A stretch of 64,000 nucleotides of DNA from CAWAND01 sp963727915 (GTDB taxonomy: Bacteria > Chloroflexota > Anaerolineae > Anaerolineales > E44-bin32). The position numbers and the translations under genes were made by a program. Below the pieces are notes generated by a model that did no database searches, was not told where the DNA came from, and worked only from the letters and a program-made list of their open reading frames with translations. The DNA is taken from NCBI GenBank assembly GCA_963727915.1, contig CAVSID010000003.1:248001-312000 (forward strand), read 5' to 3'. Of this stretch, positions 19,325 to 28,384 are shown in pieces (the first letter of the stretch is position 1; each line of letters begins with the position of its first letter).

Positions 19325-19558
19325 CTCCAATTCCGTCGCGGCCGCCTCTGGGATTGAAGTCCCCATTCGGCCCAAGCATGGGCTCACCCCATGTCAGCCG
19401 ACACTGGGCAAGGCAAGGAGATCTCTAAATCGAGATGTTCAGAATTTGTTGAGCAACGACCTGATACGGTTGGGATGACTAAATAAGAAAGTCAGGCCCT
19501 GGATCCGAGGGGTCCCGGGGCGGATGATCGGCCCAATGACTGATCATCCTGAGTAATC
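19325..19558. other. Intergenic stretch without recognisable gene
   Basis: This gap between the nucleoside kinase promoter and the gcv terminator contains an AT-richer patch (about 19415-19495) but no open frame or RNA gene that I can support. Confidence 0.5.
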
Positions 19559-19588
19559 GGGAGCGCCGTCATCTTGACCGGCGCTCCC
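19559..19588. terminator. Hairpin downstream of the gcv operon
   Basis: Perfect 10-bp stem GGGAGCGCCG / CGGCGCTCCC with a 10-base loop. On the plus strand it is followed by ATTTTGT; on the minus strand it lies about 45 bases after the gcvPB stop and lacks a good T run. It most likely marks the end of the gcv transcript. Confidence 0.55.
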
Positions 19589-19632
19589 ATTTTGTCCGTC
19601 ATGGAGGGTCTTCGATCGATCCAGCCCGGACG

Positions 19633-21122
19633 CTACCGGCTAAGCCAGGCTTGCTTGGGGTCTGAGGTTCCGGACGGCAGCACAAGCACCAGTTCTTTGG
19701 CGGCCTGGACTTCGTCCAAGCGGCCGAAGGGCGTCGAGTGCGGCGCCGACTTCAAGGCTTTCGGGTTCGGTATGCGCCTCCTGGGCGATCTTGAGCATCG
19801 CTTCGGCAAAGGCATCCAGGGTCTCTTTGGCTTCCGTCTCGGTCGGCTCGATCATCAAGCGCTTCATGCACGATCAAGGGGAAGTAGTACGTCGGCGGAT
19901 GGAAACCGTAGTCCATCAGCCGCTTGGCGATATCGAAAGCCCGGATGTCCGGGCGCATCGTCCCAGCGACCTTCGACCACGAATTCGTGCATGCAGGTTC
20001 GGTCAAACGGCGCATGGTAGGTGCCGTCGAGCCGGGCCTTCAGATAGTTGGCGTTGAGCACTGCGTGATCGGCGATCATCCCGCAGGCCCTGGCGTCCAT
20101 AGATCCTCAGGTAGGTCAACGCCCGTACCAACATGCCGAAGTGGCCATGAAAAGCTTTGACGCGGCCGATCGTCTTGGCGGGGGTGACCAGACTGTAGGT
20201 CGTCGGTGCCATCGTCAGCCGTGACCTTCTCGACGATGGGGGCCGGCAGGAAATCCTTCAACGCTTCGGACACGCCGACGGCCCCAGAGCCGGGACCTCC
20301 GCCGCCGTGCGGCGTGGAGAAAGTCTTATGCAGATTGAAGTGCAGCACGTCGAACCCGAGATCCCCGGGGCGAACCACGCCCAGCAGCGCGTTCATGTTG
20401 GCGCCGTCGCCGTAGACCAGGCCGCCGCACCCGTGGACGGCTGAGACGACTTCCTCGACGTGCTCCTCGAACAGCCCCAGCGTGTTCGGGTTGGTCAGCA
20501 TCAGGCCAGCCACCGTCTCGTCGCATTCGGCCTTGAGGGCTTCCAGATCCACGTTGCCGCGCGCATCGGAAGGTATCTGGACCACCTTCAGGCCGCTCAT
20601 GGCGGTCGTCGCCGGATTGGTCCCGTGGGCCGAATCCGGGATCAGAATCTTCGACCCTGGCCGTGTCGCCGTGATCGCGATGATAGGCCTTGATGATGCA
20701 GGATCCCGGTCAATTCGCCGTGGGCTCCAGCGGCTGGCTGAAGGGTCATGCCGGCAAAGCCGCCGATTTCCTTGAGCCAGTTCTGCAGCTCATACATCAG
20801 GGCCAGATTGCCCTGCACGGTCGCCTCCGGCTGCAGCGGGTGGCTGAAGGCGAACCCGGGCAGGCGGGCGACATCCTCGTTGACCTTGGGGTTGTACTTC
20901 ATCGTGCAAGAACCCAGCGGGTAAAAACCGGTATCGATCGAGTAGTTCAACTGGGACAGCCGGACGAAATGCCGGACCGCCTGGAGTTCGGAGACTTCGG
21001 GCAGTGGAAGTTCGTCGCGCAGCATGCTCTCGGGCAGATCCGCACGCGGGGACATCCAGTTCGGGCAGATCGATCGCTCGCCGGCCCGGCGAAGAGATTT
21101 CGTAGATCAGGGGTTCACTCAT
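19633..21122 (-). CDS. gcvPB: Glycine dehydrogenase (decarboxylating) subunit 2, frameshifted
   Basis: PLP-containing half of the split P-protein of the glycine cleavage system. N-terminus SEPLIYEISSPGRRAIDLPE from ATG 21120-21122, then LPLPEVSELQAVRHFVRLSQ and GFYPLGSCTMKYNPKVNED (conserved GcvPB block). The PLP-binding lysine lies in FNLHKTFSTPHGGGGPG. The C-terminal part has FDIAKRLMDYGFHPPTYYFP and ends near STPFGRLDEVQAAKELVL. Slips near 21060, 20690, 20560, 20220, 20090, 19970, 19860 and 19740. Starts inside the gcvPA stop (ATGA). Confidence 0.85.
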
Positions 21123-22462
21123 GGCTGGCCACCTCCAAAGCCTTGGACAAGCTGATCGATCTGTGCGCGTGTGATGCGCTCTGTGACTGCCAACAGCATA
21201 TGGTCTTCCAGCGACGGATACCACGGACCAAGATCCAAACCGCCGATTATCTTCTGCGCAGCAGGCTCTCGATTCAGCGCCGCCACCGGCTTGGGCACCT
21301 TCACCACAAACTCATTGAAGTACGGACCATCGTTCCAGAGCTCGAAACCGGGGAGTTGGTCGATTTCGCTGCCGCGTAGTGGGCCTTGTGATAACTGAGC
21401 TCGGCGGCCTGGCGCAGGCCCTGCTTGCCCATCACGGTCATGTAGACAGTGGCAGCCAGGGCGATCAGACCCTGATTGGTGCAGATGTTGGACGTCGCCT
21501 TTTCGCGGCGGATGTGCTGCTCGCGGGGTGTCAAGGTCAACACGAAGCCGCGCTGGCCGCGCGGTATCAGTGGTTTCCCCCACCAAGCGTCCTGGCATCT
21601 TGCGCACGTACTCATTGCGTGTGGCGAAGATGCCCAGGTAGGGGCCGCCAAAACTCATCGGAACGCCGAGCGGTTGGCCTTCGCCGACGACGACGTCCGC
21701 GCCGAAGGTCGATGGCGGCTTCAGCATACCCAGCGCAAAGGGATTGACTACGACGCAGAACAAGGCGCCCACCTCGTGGCGCGCGTTCGCCCAAGGCGCT
21801 GAAGTCCGTGATCCTGCCGAAGACATCCGGATACTGTACGGCGACAAGCGCCGTCTGGTCGTCGACCTCAGCCGTGATCGGATTCCAGATCAACGTCCAA
21901 CGTGCCCTCGTCCAGCAGGGTCACGTTTTCGCCGCGCATGTAGGTGTGGACGGTTTGGCGGAAGTGCGGGTGGATGGCCGGCGAGAGCACAACCTTCTGC
22001 CGTTTTCCGTGATAGATGGCTGAGGGCCATGCTGACCGCCTCGGCCAGGGCCGTGGCGCCGTCGTAGAGCGAGGCGTTGGCCACATCCATGCCGGTCAGC
22101 TGGCAGATCAAGCTCTGGTACTCGAAGACAGCCTGGAGCGTGCCTTGGGAGATTTCGGGCTGGTAGGGTGTATAGGCGGTGTAGAACTCACTCCGGCGCA
22201 GGATATGGTCGACGACGGAGGGGATGTAATGATCGTAGGCCCCGGCGCCCAAAAAGCACGCATAGGACCGTGAGTTAGCGTTCGATCCTGCCAGCGCCTC
22301 CATGTCCCGGACGATATCCATCTCGTTGGAGGCATCGGGCAGGTTGAGCTCCGGGAAGCGCACGCCCTCGGGTACGGCGTCGTAAAGGTCCTCGATACGC
22401 TTGACGCCGATCTCCGCCAGCATGGCCCGCCGGTCTTGCTCGGTGTGCGGAATGTAGGACAT
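21119..22462 (-). CDS. gcvPA: Glycine dehydrogenase (decarboxylating) subunit 1, frameshifted
   Basis: N-terminal half of the split P-protein. It opens SYIPHTEQDRRAMLAEIG and contains CFLGAGAYDHYIPSVVDHIL, FYTAYTPYQPEISQGTLQAV and TGMDVANASLYDGATALAEA, all strongly conserved. Later pieces are GADVVVGEGQPLGVPMSFGG, RGFVLTLTPREQHIRREKAT and SNICTNQGLIALAATVYM, in shifting frames (slips near 22020, 21900, 21790, 21710, 21580, 21380). Length of about 445 residues is normal. ATG shares one base with the gcvH stop. Confidence 0.86.
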
Positions 22463-22854
22463 CAGTGGTCCCGCCCCTCGCAGTGTTTAAGGTAGGCGGC
22501 GGCATCCATAAGTGCATCGGCCTGGGCGGGGTCGGTCAGCCTGATCTTGACCATCCATGCCTTCCCGTACGGATCAGCGTTGACCCACTCCGGATTGTCC
22601 GCCAGGTCCTGGTTGACCTCGACCACTTCGCCTGAAATCGGCATGTAGACGTCGGAGGCGGCCTTGACCGACTCGACCACTGCGAACGCGTCGCCTTGTT
22701 TCACCTGGGCGCCTTTGTCGGCCGTCACCTCGAAGTAGACGACATCCGAGAGCTGGTCCTGAGCGAAATCGCTGATCCCCACGGTGGCGGTGTCGCCGTC
22801 CAACCTGATCCATTCATCATTCTCGGTGTACTTGAGATCCTCCGGGACATTCAT
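22462..22854 (-). CDS. gcvH: Glycine cleavage system H protein
   Basis: Lipoyl carrier of the glycine cleavage system, 130 residues, intact. Start ATG 22854 with AAGGAG upstream: MNVPEDLKYTENDEWIRLDG. The lipoylated lysine is in VVESVKAASDVYMPISGEV. The ending DALMDAAAYLKHC is typical. First gene of the gcvH-gcvPA-gcvPB operon, directly after the glycine riboswitch. No gcvT (aminomethyltransferase) is in the window, so the full system needs a gene elsewhere. Confidence 0.93.
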   Translation of the reverse strand: MNVPEDLKYTENDEWIRLDGDTATVGISDFAQDQLSDVVYFEVTADKGAQVKQGDAFAVVESVKAASDVYMPISGEVVEVNQDLADNPEWVNADPYGKAWMVKIRLTDPAQADALMDAAAYLKHCEGRDH

Positions 22855-22890
22855 GGCTCGCTCCTTGGCTTCTCCCGGCCCATCGATCGC

Positions 22891-22930
22891 GAAAAAAAGA
22901 GGACGCACATCAAACTGGTGTGCGTCCTCT
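22891..22930 (-). terminator. Intrinsic terminator forming the riboswitch expression platform
   Basis: On the minus strand an AGAGGACGCACA stem pairs with TGTGCGTCCTCT across a short loop and is followed by TTTTTTT. It sits between the second glycine aptamer and the gcvH ribosome binding site, the position expected of a regulated terminator. Confidence 0.85.
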
Positions 22931-22935
22931 GTCGG

Positions 22936-23101
22936 GAACCTGAGAGATTCACCGCCCTCTGGCGGCTTGCCCCGTCGGTGTCTTACGACTTTCCAGAGGC
23001 TCTGCCAGATCGGGTCCTTCTACCTGAGAGTTTCACCCCCGTCGCCACACGCGCTCGGAAGGCTTGCCCCTTCGGTGCCCGGACTCAACCGGGTCTCTCC
23101 C
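22936..23101 (-). ncRNA. Tandem glycine riboswitch (gcvT-type RNA)
   Basis: Two aptamers in series on the minus strand. Aptamer 1 runs from GGAGAGACCCGG (23090-23101) through GGGGCAAGCC to AACTCTCAGGTA (about 23020-23031). Aptamer 2 follows, with a second GGGGCAAGCC and ends AATCTCTCAGGTTCCC (about 22936). These are the conserved features of the glycine-binding RNA. Because a terminator follows directly, glycine binding should relieve termination and turn on gcvH-gcvPA-gcvPB. The mechanism is inferred from this layout and known glycine ON switches. Confidence 0.93.
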
Positions 23102-23126
23102 CGATCTGTGCTGAATTGGTACAAGC

Positions 23127-23155
23127 ATTCTACGGACGGCCCTGCTTAAAGTCAA
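23127..23155 (-). promoter_or_regulatory. Sigma-70-type promoter of the gcv operon
   Basis: Minus-strand TTGACT (23150-23155), a 17-base spacer, and TAGAAT (23127-23132). Predicted start near 23120, about 19 bases before the first aptamer. Confidence 0.75.
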
Positions 23156-23431
23156 GCAAACGGCCGCCGCGGACGTGCAGAACCCCGCGATTGTCACGCC
23201 AGGAGCCCACCAGATGTCACGCTCTACCCAGCGCTTGGGGCCGGGCAGAGCGAGCGCCGAGCACTTGGCTCAGAGCACTGGCTCAGAGCGGAACAGCCAA
23301 TCAGCCTTGTTTCCTTGAGCCATCATACAAGGGAGCGGTGAGGGTGATCCTTCGCTCGGCCAACCCGGGCTCAGAATGACACGTGGAGGGCGTTGAGCAC
23401 GAAGAGTCGGTGGACTCGGGCCCAGCGCCTC
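23156..23431. other. Intergenic stretch without recognisable gene
   Basis: Between the gcv promoter and the tryptophanase stop. It holds short direct repeats such as GGCTCAGAGC (two copies near 23268-23288) but no supported gene. Confidence 0.5.
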
Positions 23432-24808
23432 TCATACAGGCTCAAAGTGCGCCGTAAAGTGGCGCATCAGCTCGGGCTGATAGGTGATGCGGAAGCCGCG
23501 CAGGCTGTCTGCGTAGCGGGCGATGCCTGCCAGCGTGTCCCCCACGAAGTCCAGGTGAGCCTGGGTGTAGACGCGCCTGGGGAGCGCCAGGCGCACGAGC
23601 TCGAACGGCGGGTAGACCATCTCACCCGTGGCTGGATCGGGGTGGGCAAAGGCGATCGATCCGAGTTCACAGGTTCGGATGCCCCCCTGGACGAAGAGCT
23701 CCGCCACCACACTCAATCCGGGAAACTCTTCACGCGGGATGTGCGGCAGGAACCGGCCAGCATCCAGGTAGACGGCGTGGCCGCCCGGAGGCTCGATCAT
23801 GGGTATGCCCGCCAGGCGGACCAGATCCGCCAGGTAGGCCACCTGGCCGACACGGTAGGCTTGATAGTCCACCTCCAGCGCTTCCTGCAGACCGACGGCC
23901 ATGGCGTCCAAATCTCGTCCGGCCAGGCCGCCATAGGTCAGGAAACCCTCGCGCAGGATCAGCTCATTGCCGACGTCCCGGAAAAGCTGGTCGTCATTCA
24001 TGGCCAACAATCCGCCGATGTTGACCAGTCCGTCCTTCTTGGCGCTCATCGTCGCCCCGTCCGCCGTGGCAAACATGGCGCGTGCGATCTCGGGCAGGCC
24101 CTTGTCCCCCCAGCCGGCCTCACGCTGTTGAATGAAGTAGGCGTTCTCAGCGAAGCGGCAGGCGTCGATGAAAAGCGGAATGCCATGTTTGTGAAGAATT
24201 TCACTAACTGCCTGGAGATTGGCCATCGACACGGGCTGTCCACCGCCAGCGTTGTTGGTGACGGTCATCATCCCAAATGGGATCGCCTCGGCGCCTACTT
24301 CGGCGATCATCTCCTCCAAGGCTTCGGTGTCCATGTCGCCCTTGAAGGGGAAGTCGGAGGCGGGGTCGGCGGCCTCGGGAGACGGGAGGTCCACCGGGCG
24401 GCCGCCGCGGGCCAGGATGTTGCCCTGGGTCGTATCGAAGTGCGCGTTGTTGGGGATGACGTGTCCCGGCCTAACCCGGACGGCACACAGGATGTTCTCA
24501 GCCGCCCGGCCCTGATGCGTGGGGACGAAATGCGCGAAGCCGAAGATCTGCTCGACGACCGCCTTCAGCCGGAGAAATGAACGCGAGCCGGCGTAGGCCT
24601 CGTCACCCGTCATGATCGCCGCCCACTGCTGGTCACTCATCGCGCCGGTGCCCGAATCGGTCATCAGGTCGATGTAGACGTCTTCCGATGCCAGGTTGAA
24701 AACGTTGTAGTGGGCCCGCTGAAGCGCCGCCTCGCGCTCGGGGCGGCTGATCTTCCGAATCGGTTCGACGGCTTTGATACGAAACGGCTCGGGGGGGTAG
24801 TTTGTCAT
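23432..24808 (-). CDS. tnaA: Tryptophanase (tryptophan indole-lyase)
   Basis: PLP enzyme that splits tryptophan to indole, pyruvate and ammonia. 458 residues, intact. Conserved segments: PPEPFRIKAVEPIRK at the N-terminus, LMTDSGTGAMS, GDEAYAGSRSF, PTHQGRAAENI, FFDTTQG-equivalent HFDTTQGN, TNNAGGGQPVSMANL, RFAENAYFIQQREAG, and the PLP lysine in SAKKDGLVN. The close relative tyrosine phenol-lyase has an Arg in the motif MERG near its C-terminus; here that position reads CELG, which favours tryptophanase. Start ATG 24808 with AAGGAG about 8 bases upstream. No tnaB or TnaC-like leader is seen. Confidence 0.86.
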   Translation of the reverse strand: MTNYPPEPFRIKAVEPIRKISRPEREAALQRAHYNVFNLASEDVYIDLMTDSGTGAMSDQQWAAIMTGDEAYAGSRSFLRLKAVVEQIFGFAHFVPTHQGRAAENILCAVRVRPGHVIPNNAHFDTTQGNILARGGRPVDLPSPEAADPASDFPFKGDMDTEALEEMIAEVGAEAIPFGMMTVTNNAGGGQPVSMANLQAVSEILHKHGIPLFIDACRFAENAYFIQQREAGWGDKGLPEIARAMFATADGATMSAKKDGLVNIGGLLAMNDDQLFRDVGNELILREGFLTYGGLAGRDLDAMAVGLQEALEVDYQAYRVGQVAYLADLVRLAGIPMIEPPGGHAVYLDAGRFLPHIPREEFPGLSVVAELFVQGGIRTCELGSIAFAHPDPATGEMVYPPFELVRLALPRRVYTQAHLDFVGDTLAGIARYADSLRGFRITYQPELMRHFTAHFEPV

Positions 24809-24836
24809 GACAGGGCTCCTTGACCCGAGATGGACC

Positions 24837-24845
24837 AGTTTAGCA
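24837..24845 (-). promoter_or_regulatory. Extended -10 element of tnaA
   Basis: Minus-strand TGCTAAACT. The predicted start near 24830 leaves a leader of about 22 bases that includes the ribosome binding site. Confidence 0.45.
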
Positions 24846-24920
24846 CGACCTCCGAACGCAGGATACCAAACCCAAAAGACGGTAAGATGGAGCCAGACCG
24901 CGGCAAGCCAGGAGGCCGGT

Positions 24921-25568
24921 TTGGGTTCCCAGCTGGAGATTGTGCGTTTCGTTCAGGGCCCGGCTCAGACCAACGCCTATTTGATCGGCGAATCCGGCGG
25001 CACGGCCGTTGTCGTCGACCCGGCCTGGGATGGGGAGCAGATCGTGCGGGCCGCCGAAGAACGCGGCTGGCGCATCACCAACATCTGGCTCACCCACGCT
25101 CACTTCGATCACTTCGGAGGTGCGGCCGGGATAGATGCGGCCAATCCCAGCCGAGTGCCCGTGGCCCTTCACCCGGATGATCAGCCGCTCTGGCGGTTGA
25201 ACGGGGGCGCCGGTTTCTTCGGCGTGACCGAGTTCGATCCCGGTCCCGAGCCGGAGATCCCCCTTCTGCACGGCATGGAGCTGCATATCGGACAACAGAT
25301 GTTCGAGGTCCGGCATACCCCGGGGCACACCCCGGGACACGTCGTCCTGCTCAACCGCGATCAGGCCCTGATGTTGTGCGGCGATCTGATCTTTCATGGC
25401 AGCATCGGACGATTTGATCTTCCGGGGGGAGATGGGGACGTCCTGCTGGCGAGCATCGAGCGGGAGGTTCTGAGCCTGTCCGACGACGTCCGCCTGCTCC
25501 CGGGCCACGGCCCTGAAACAAGCGTCGGCGCAGAACGCCGCACAAATCCCTTCATCCAACCCACGTAA
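24921..25568 (+). CDS. Metallo-beta-lactamase-fold hydrolase (glyoxalase II-like)
   Basis: 215 residues, intact. Dizinc site: THAHFDHFGG (HxHxDH), HTPGHTPGH (third His), LCGDLIF (bridging Asp) and LLPGHGPETSVGAER (last His). This pattern fits the small bacterial glyoxalase II-like hydrolases. I chose the TTG start at 24921 because AGGAGG lies 5 bases upstream and the protein then begins GSQLEIVRFVQGP, matching the family; the open frame continues further upstream without support. Divergent from tnaA. Its 3' end overlaps the opposing lipoprotein gene by 17 bases. Confidence 0.82.
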   Translation: MGSQLEIVRFVQGPAQTNAYLIGESGGTAVVVDPAWDGEQIVRAAEERGWRITNIWLTHAHFDHFGGAAGIDAANPSRVPVALHPDDQPLWRLNGGAGFFGVTEFDPGPEPEIPLLHGMELHIGQQMFEVRHTPGHTPGHVVLLNRDQALMLCGDLIFHGSIGRFDLPGGDGDVLLASIEREVLSLSDDVRLLPGHGPETSVGAERRTNPFIQPT

Positions 25569-26324
25569 TCAGGGTTGGGTCGGTGGTCGCTTGGGACTGC
25601 CTCCAGACCAAGAAATCGTAAATGGGCGCAGCCGGTTGGGTGGCCCCGACAGCGACCACCGCAAAGGTCAATGGATAGATGGCCGCATCGAGACGAGCTG
25701 GGTCGGCCAGTTGCCCATCGACTCGAACGACCTTCACCCCCTCGGCGGGTTGACTGAGGGGCGCCAGGCCGATCGCGCCCGGAGTCCGTGCCACCAAGGC
25801 GACCATCCTGGAGGGGGTGGAGGCCAGCAGCGCGGTCGATGCGAAGGGTGCCGACCCCATCACAGTCGCTTCAAAGTTCTGTCTCAGGCTGTCGTCCGGC
25901 AGGGGGATGACCGGCTGCACGGCCTCCGATCCTGCATTCAGGCTGCCCAGTTTTCCGTCCGACCCGAGAAGATGCCAGCCAGCTCAGACAAGCTGAATTC
26001 CCGCTTGGTGACGGCCGGGTTCACGATCACCACCACCGCCTCCCTCCCAACAGGGGTGACGAAAGCCGCGGTGCCGGGCGGGGTGCCCTGAATGCGTGTC
26101 TCGTCCTCCCCAAGGCTGGCTGTCGGCGCGCGGACTTCGAGGTCGAAAATCAGGGGGGCTGTGGCGGCCGCATAATCCTTGAGCCAGCTGGTCACCAGCG
26201 GTTCCAGCGCCGGACTGGTTACCAGAACTGCCCGGGGGGCCGGGGTGGGCGTGGGAGCAACGGGACCCGAGCAGCCCGCCAACGCCACCAGGAGCAGCAT
26301 CAGGGCCCCCCAGCGACTAACCAC
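25552..26324 (-). CDS. Phosphate-binding-like (PstS-type) substrate-binding lipoprotein, one frameshift
   Basis: Signal peptide VSRWGALMLLLVALAGC with lipobox ALAGC, then a TPTPAP linker. The body resembles PstS-like binding proteins: VVVIVNPAVTKREFSLSELAG followed by IFSGRTENW (the VNP...LS...L..IF.G...NW pattern). After a slip near 25935 it continues with FEATVMGSAPFAS and TPGAIGLAPLSQ. About 255 residues. No pst permease genes are nearby, so the ligand is open. GTG start at 26324 overlaps the end of uppP by 25 bases. Confidence 0.7.
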
Positions 26325-27142
26325 GCCAGATGCTCAAGCGCCAGTCCGACGACGCCCACGATGGCCGTGTAGGCGATGAAGACGGTCAGCGGTCGGTGCG
26401 AGAGATAGCGGAGCAGCCAGCGGATGGCGAGGTAGCCAACGACCGCCGCCGCCAAGAAGCCGACGGCCACATTCCCCACCTGGGTGCCGACGTCTGGCAG
26501 GCGCATCAGGTCGCGCAAGGCGACCAACCCGGCGCCGATCATGATGGGAACCGACATCAGGAAGGCGAATCGGGCCGCATCGGGCCGGCGCAAATTGCGG
26601 GTCATGCCACCGGCGATCGTCGAGCCGGAACGTGAGACGCCGGGGAACAGGGCCAGCACCTGGGCGAATCCGATCCACAGCGCATCGGTCCAACGCAGGC
26701 TGTCCATCGACCGGCTCCGGTGGCCCAACCACTCGCTGACGGCCAACAGGGCGGAGGTCACCAAAAGGAAGCCGAACACCATCGTCGGCTGCGAGAAGGT
26801 GGCTTCGACCGCATCCTTGAACGCCAGACCGAGGACGGCCGCCGGCAGGCTGGCCAACACCAACAGCCAGGCCAGCTGGGCCGCCGGGCTCTCCAGCGGA
26901 TGTCCATGGACGAGACCGACGAGCGCCGCCCCGACCAGATCGACCAGCTCGCGCCAGAAGTAAGCGATCACCGCCAGCAGGGTTCCCCATTGCACGAGGA
27001 CGTCGAAGACGAAGGCCGCCTGGGGGTCCAGTTGCCAGCCCAGAAGCCAGGGAACCAACACCAGGTGGCCGGACGATGAGACGGGCAAGAATTCGGTGGC
27101 CCCCTGGACGATGCCCAGGATCAGAGCTTGAAACGCGGTCAT
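26300..27142 (-). CDS. uppP: Undecaprenyl-diphosphatase UppP/BacA
   Basis: Recycles the lipid carrier for peptidoglycan and other surface polymers by removing one phosphate. 280 residues, intact, about eight membrane segments. Both family motifs are clear: QGATEFLPVSSSGHLVL near residue 13 and FPGVSRSGSTIAGGM near 165. ATG 27142 lies 2 bases after the tgt stop, so the two are probably co-transcribed. Confidence 0.93.
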   Translation of the reverse strand: MTAFQALILGIVQGATEFLPVSSSGHLVLVPWLLGWQLDPQAAFVFDVLVQWGTLLAVIAYFWRELVDLVGAALVGLVHGHPLESPAAQLAWLLVLASLPAAVLGLAFKDAVEATFSQPTMVFGFLLVTSALLAVSEWLGHRSRSMDSLRWTDALWIGFAQVLALFPGVSRSGSTIAGGMTRNLRRPDAARFAFLMSVPIMIGAGLVALRDLMRLPDVGTQVGNVAVGFLAAAVVGYLAIRWLLRYLSHRPLTVFIAYTAIVGVVGLALEHLAWLVAGGP

Positions 27143-27144
27143 TG

Positions 27145-28260
27145 TCAGAGCGCCTCCGGTCGGAGTTTCTGGTAGCCGGCCTCGAAATCCTTGGCGAAAC
27201 CATCCAGCGAGCCGGCCAGGACAGCCGACCTAAGGTCAGCCGCCAGCGAAACCAACATATGCAGGTTGTGAATGGAAACCAGTGTCGATGACAGCATCTC
27301 CCCGGCCACGATCAGGTGCCGGAGATAGCTGCGTGTGAATGTTCGGCAAGTGTAGCACCCACAATTCGGGTCTATCGGGCGAGAGTCCTCGGCGTAGGTC
27401 GCATTGCGCAGATTGATGCGCCCCAGGCGTGTCAGCGCGGCGTGGTTGCGCGCCATGCGCGTCGGAAGGACACAGTCAAACAGATCCACGCCGCGCTTCA
27501 CCCCGGCAACCAGGTCTTCCGGTGAGCCGACGCCCATCAGATAGCGCGGCCTGTCATCGGGAAGGATGCCGTTGACCAGCTCGAGCATCTCCAGCATCTC
27601 AGGCTTGGATTCCCCGACCGACAACCCGCCAATCGCCACGCCCGGAAAGTCGAGCCCGGCGATGAACTCAGCCGACCGCCGGCGAAGGTCGGGAAACACC
27701 CCTCCCTGGACGATGCCGAATAAAGCCTGATCGGCCCGGCGCTTGGCGGCCAGACACCGCTCCGCCCAGCGGTGGGTACGGTCCATGGCGGTCCGGTTAT
27801 AGTCCAGGTCGTAGGGTTCGGGGCACTCGTCGAAGGCCATGATGATATCGGCGCCCAGGGCTTCCTGAATCTGGATCGCCTTCTCGGGCGTGAAGCGGTG
27901 CTCGGACCCGTCAAGATGGGATCGAAAGGTGACACCGTCGTCGTCGACAGTGCGCCGGTCGCTCAGGGAGAAGACCTGGAAACCTCCCGAGTCGGTCAGG
28001 ATGGGATGCGGCCAGCGCATGAAATCGTGCAAGCCGCCCTGGCGTTGGATGAGTTCATGCCCCGGCCGAAGGTAGAGATGATAGGTGTTGGCCAGTACCA
28101 GGCTGGCGCCGAGGTCGTCGAGCTGATCGGGGGTCAGGGCCTTAACGGTCGCCTGGGTGCCCACCGGGGCGAAAAGCGGGGTTTGCAGATCGCCGTGCGG
28201 CGTGTGGAAGACGCCGGCGCGCGCTTGCCCGTCGACGGCCAGGCGTTCAAAGGTAAACAT
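27145..28260 (-). CDS. tgt: Queuine tRNA-ribosyltransferase
   Basis: Exchanges guanine 34 for a queuine precursor in GUN-anticodon tRNAs. 371 residues, intact. Motifs: LANTYHLYLRPG, ILTDSGGFQVFSLSD (catalytic Asp), FDECPEPYD, GIVQGGVFPDLR, GLSVGESKPEM, the nucleophile Asp in DLFDCVLPTR, and zinc ligands CGCYTCRTFTR...H. Two in-frame starts exist, 28275 and 28260. I prefer 28260 (MFTFERLAV) because the upstream stretch is the palindromic operator. Neither has a good ribosome binding site. queG, another queuosine gene, lies 14 kb away. Confidence 0.93.
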   Translation of the reverse strand: MFTFERLAVDGQARAGVFHTPHGDLQTPLFAPVGTQATVKALTPDQLDDLGASLVLANTYHLYLRPGHELIQRQGGLHDFMRWPHPILTDSGGFQVFSLSDRRTVDDDGVTFRSHLDGSEHRFTPEKAIQIQEALGADIIMAFDECPEPYDLDYNRTAMDRTHRWAERCLAAKRRADQALFGIVQGGVFPDLRRRSAEFIAGLDFPGVAIGGLSVGESKPEMLEMLELVNGILPDDRPRYLMGVGSPEDLVAGVKRGVDLFDCVLPTRMARNHAALTRLGRINLRNATYAEDSRPIDPNCGCYTCRTFTRSYLRHLIVAGEMLSSTLVSIHNLHMLVSLAADLRSAVLAGSLDGFAKDFEAGYQKLRPEAL

Positions 28261-28277
28261 TGTGAAGGAATTCACAA
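28260..28277. promoter_or_regulatory. Palindromic operator TTGTGA-N6-TCACAA directly before tgt
   Basis: Perfect arms, and it fits the longer form TTGTGAA-N4-TTCACAA as well. It abuts the tgt start codon, so a bound repressor would cover the tgt start region. It is about 112 bases upstream of the alr transcription start. Confidence 0.62.
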
Positions 28278-28345
28278 ATAGGGCGGGGCATGGGTGCGAC
28301 TGGATCGATCATCGGTGCGGGATTATACCTTCGGCGCGGGTTTCA

Positions 28346-28374
28346 TTGTCAGCCGCTGCGCTCGCGCTTATACT
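28346..28374 (+). promoter_or_regulatory. Promoter of alr, near-leaderless
   Basis: TTGTCA (28346-28351), 17-base spacer, TATACT (28369-28374). The start expected at about 28381 is only 4 bases before ATG 28385. Confidence 0.65.
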
Positions 28375-28384
28375 GCCCGGACCC

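Noticed and set aside
24189..24206. Further copy of the palindrome, TTGTGA-AGAATT-TCACTA
   Set aside because: It lies inside the tryptophanase coding sequence and has a mismatch, so it is probably chance.
23432..24808. Tyrosine phenol-lyase instead of tryptophanase
   Set aside because: The Arg-containing motif MERG that marks tyrosine phenol-lyase reads CELG here; overall similarity is to TnaA.
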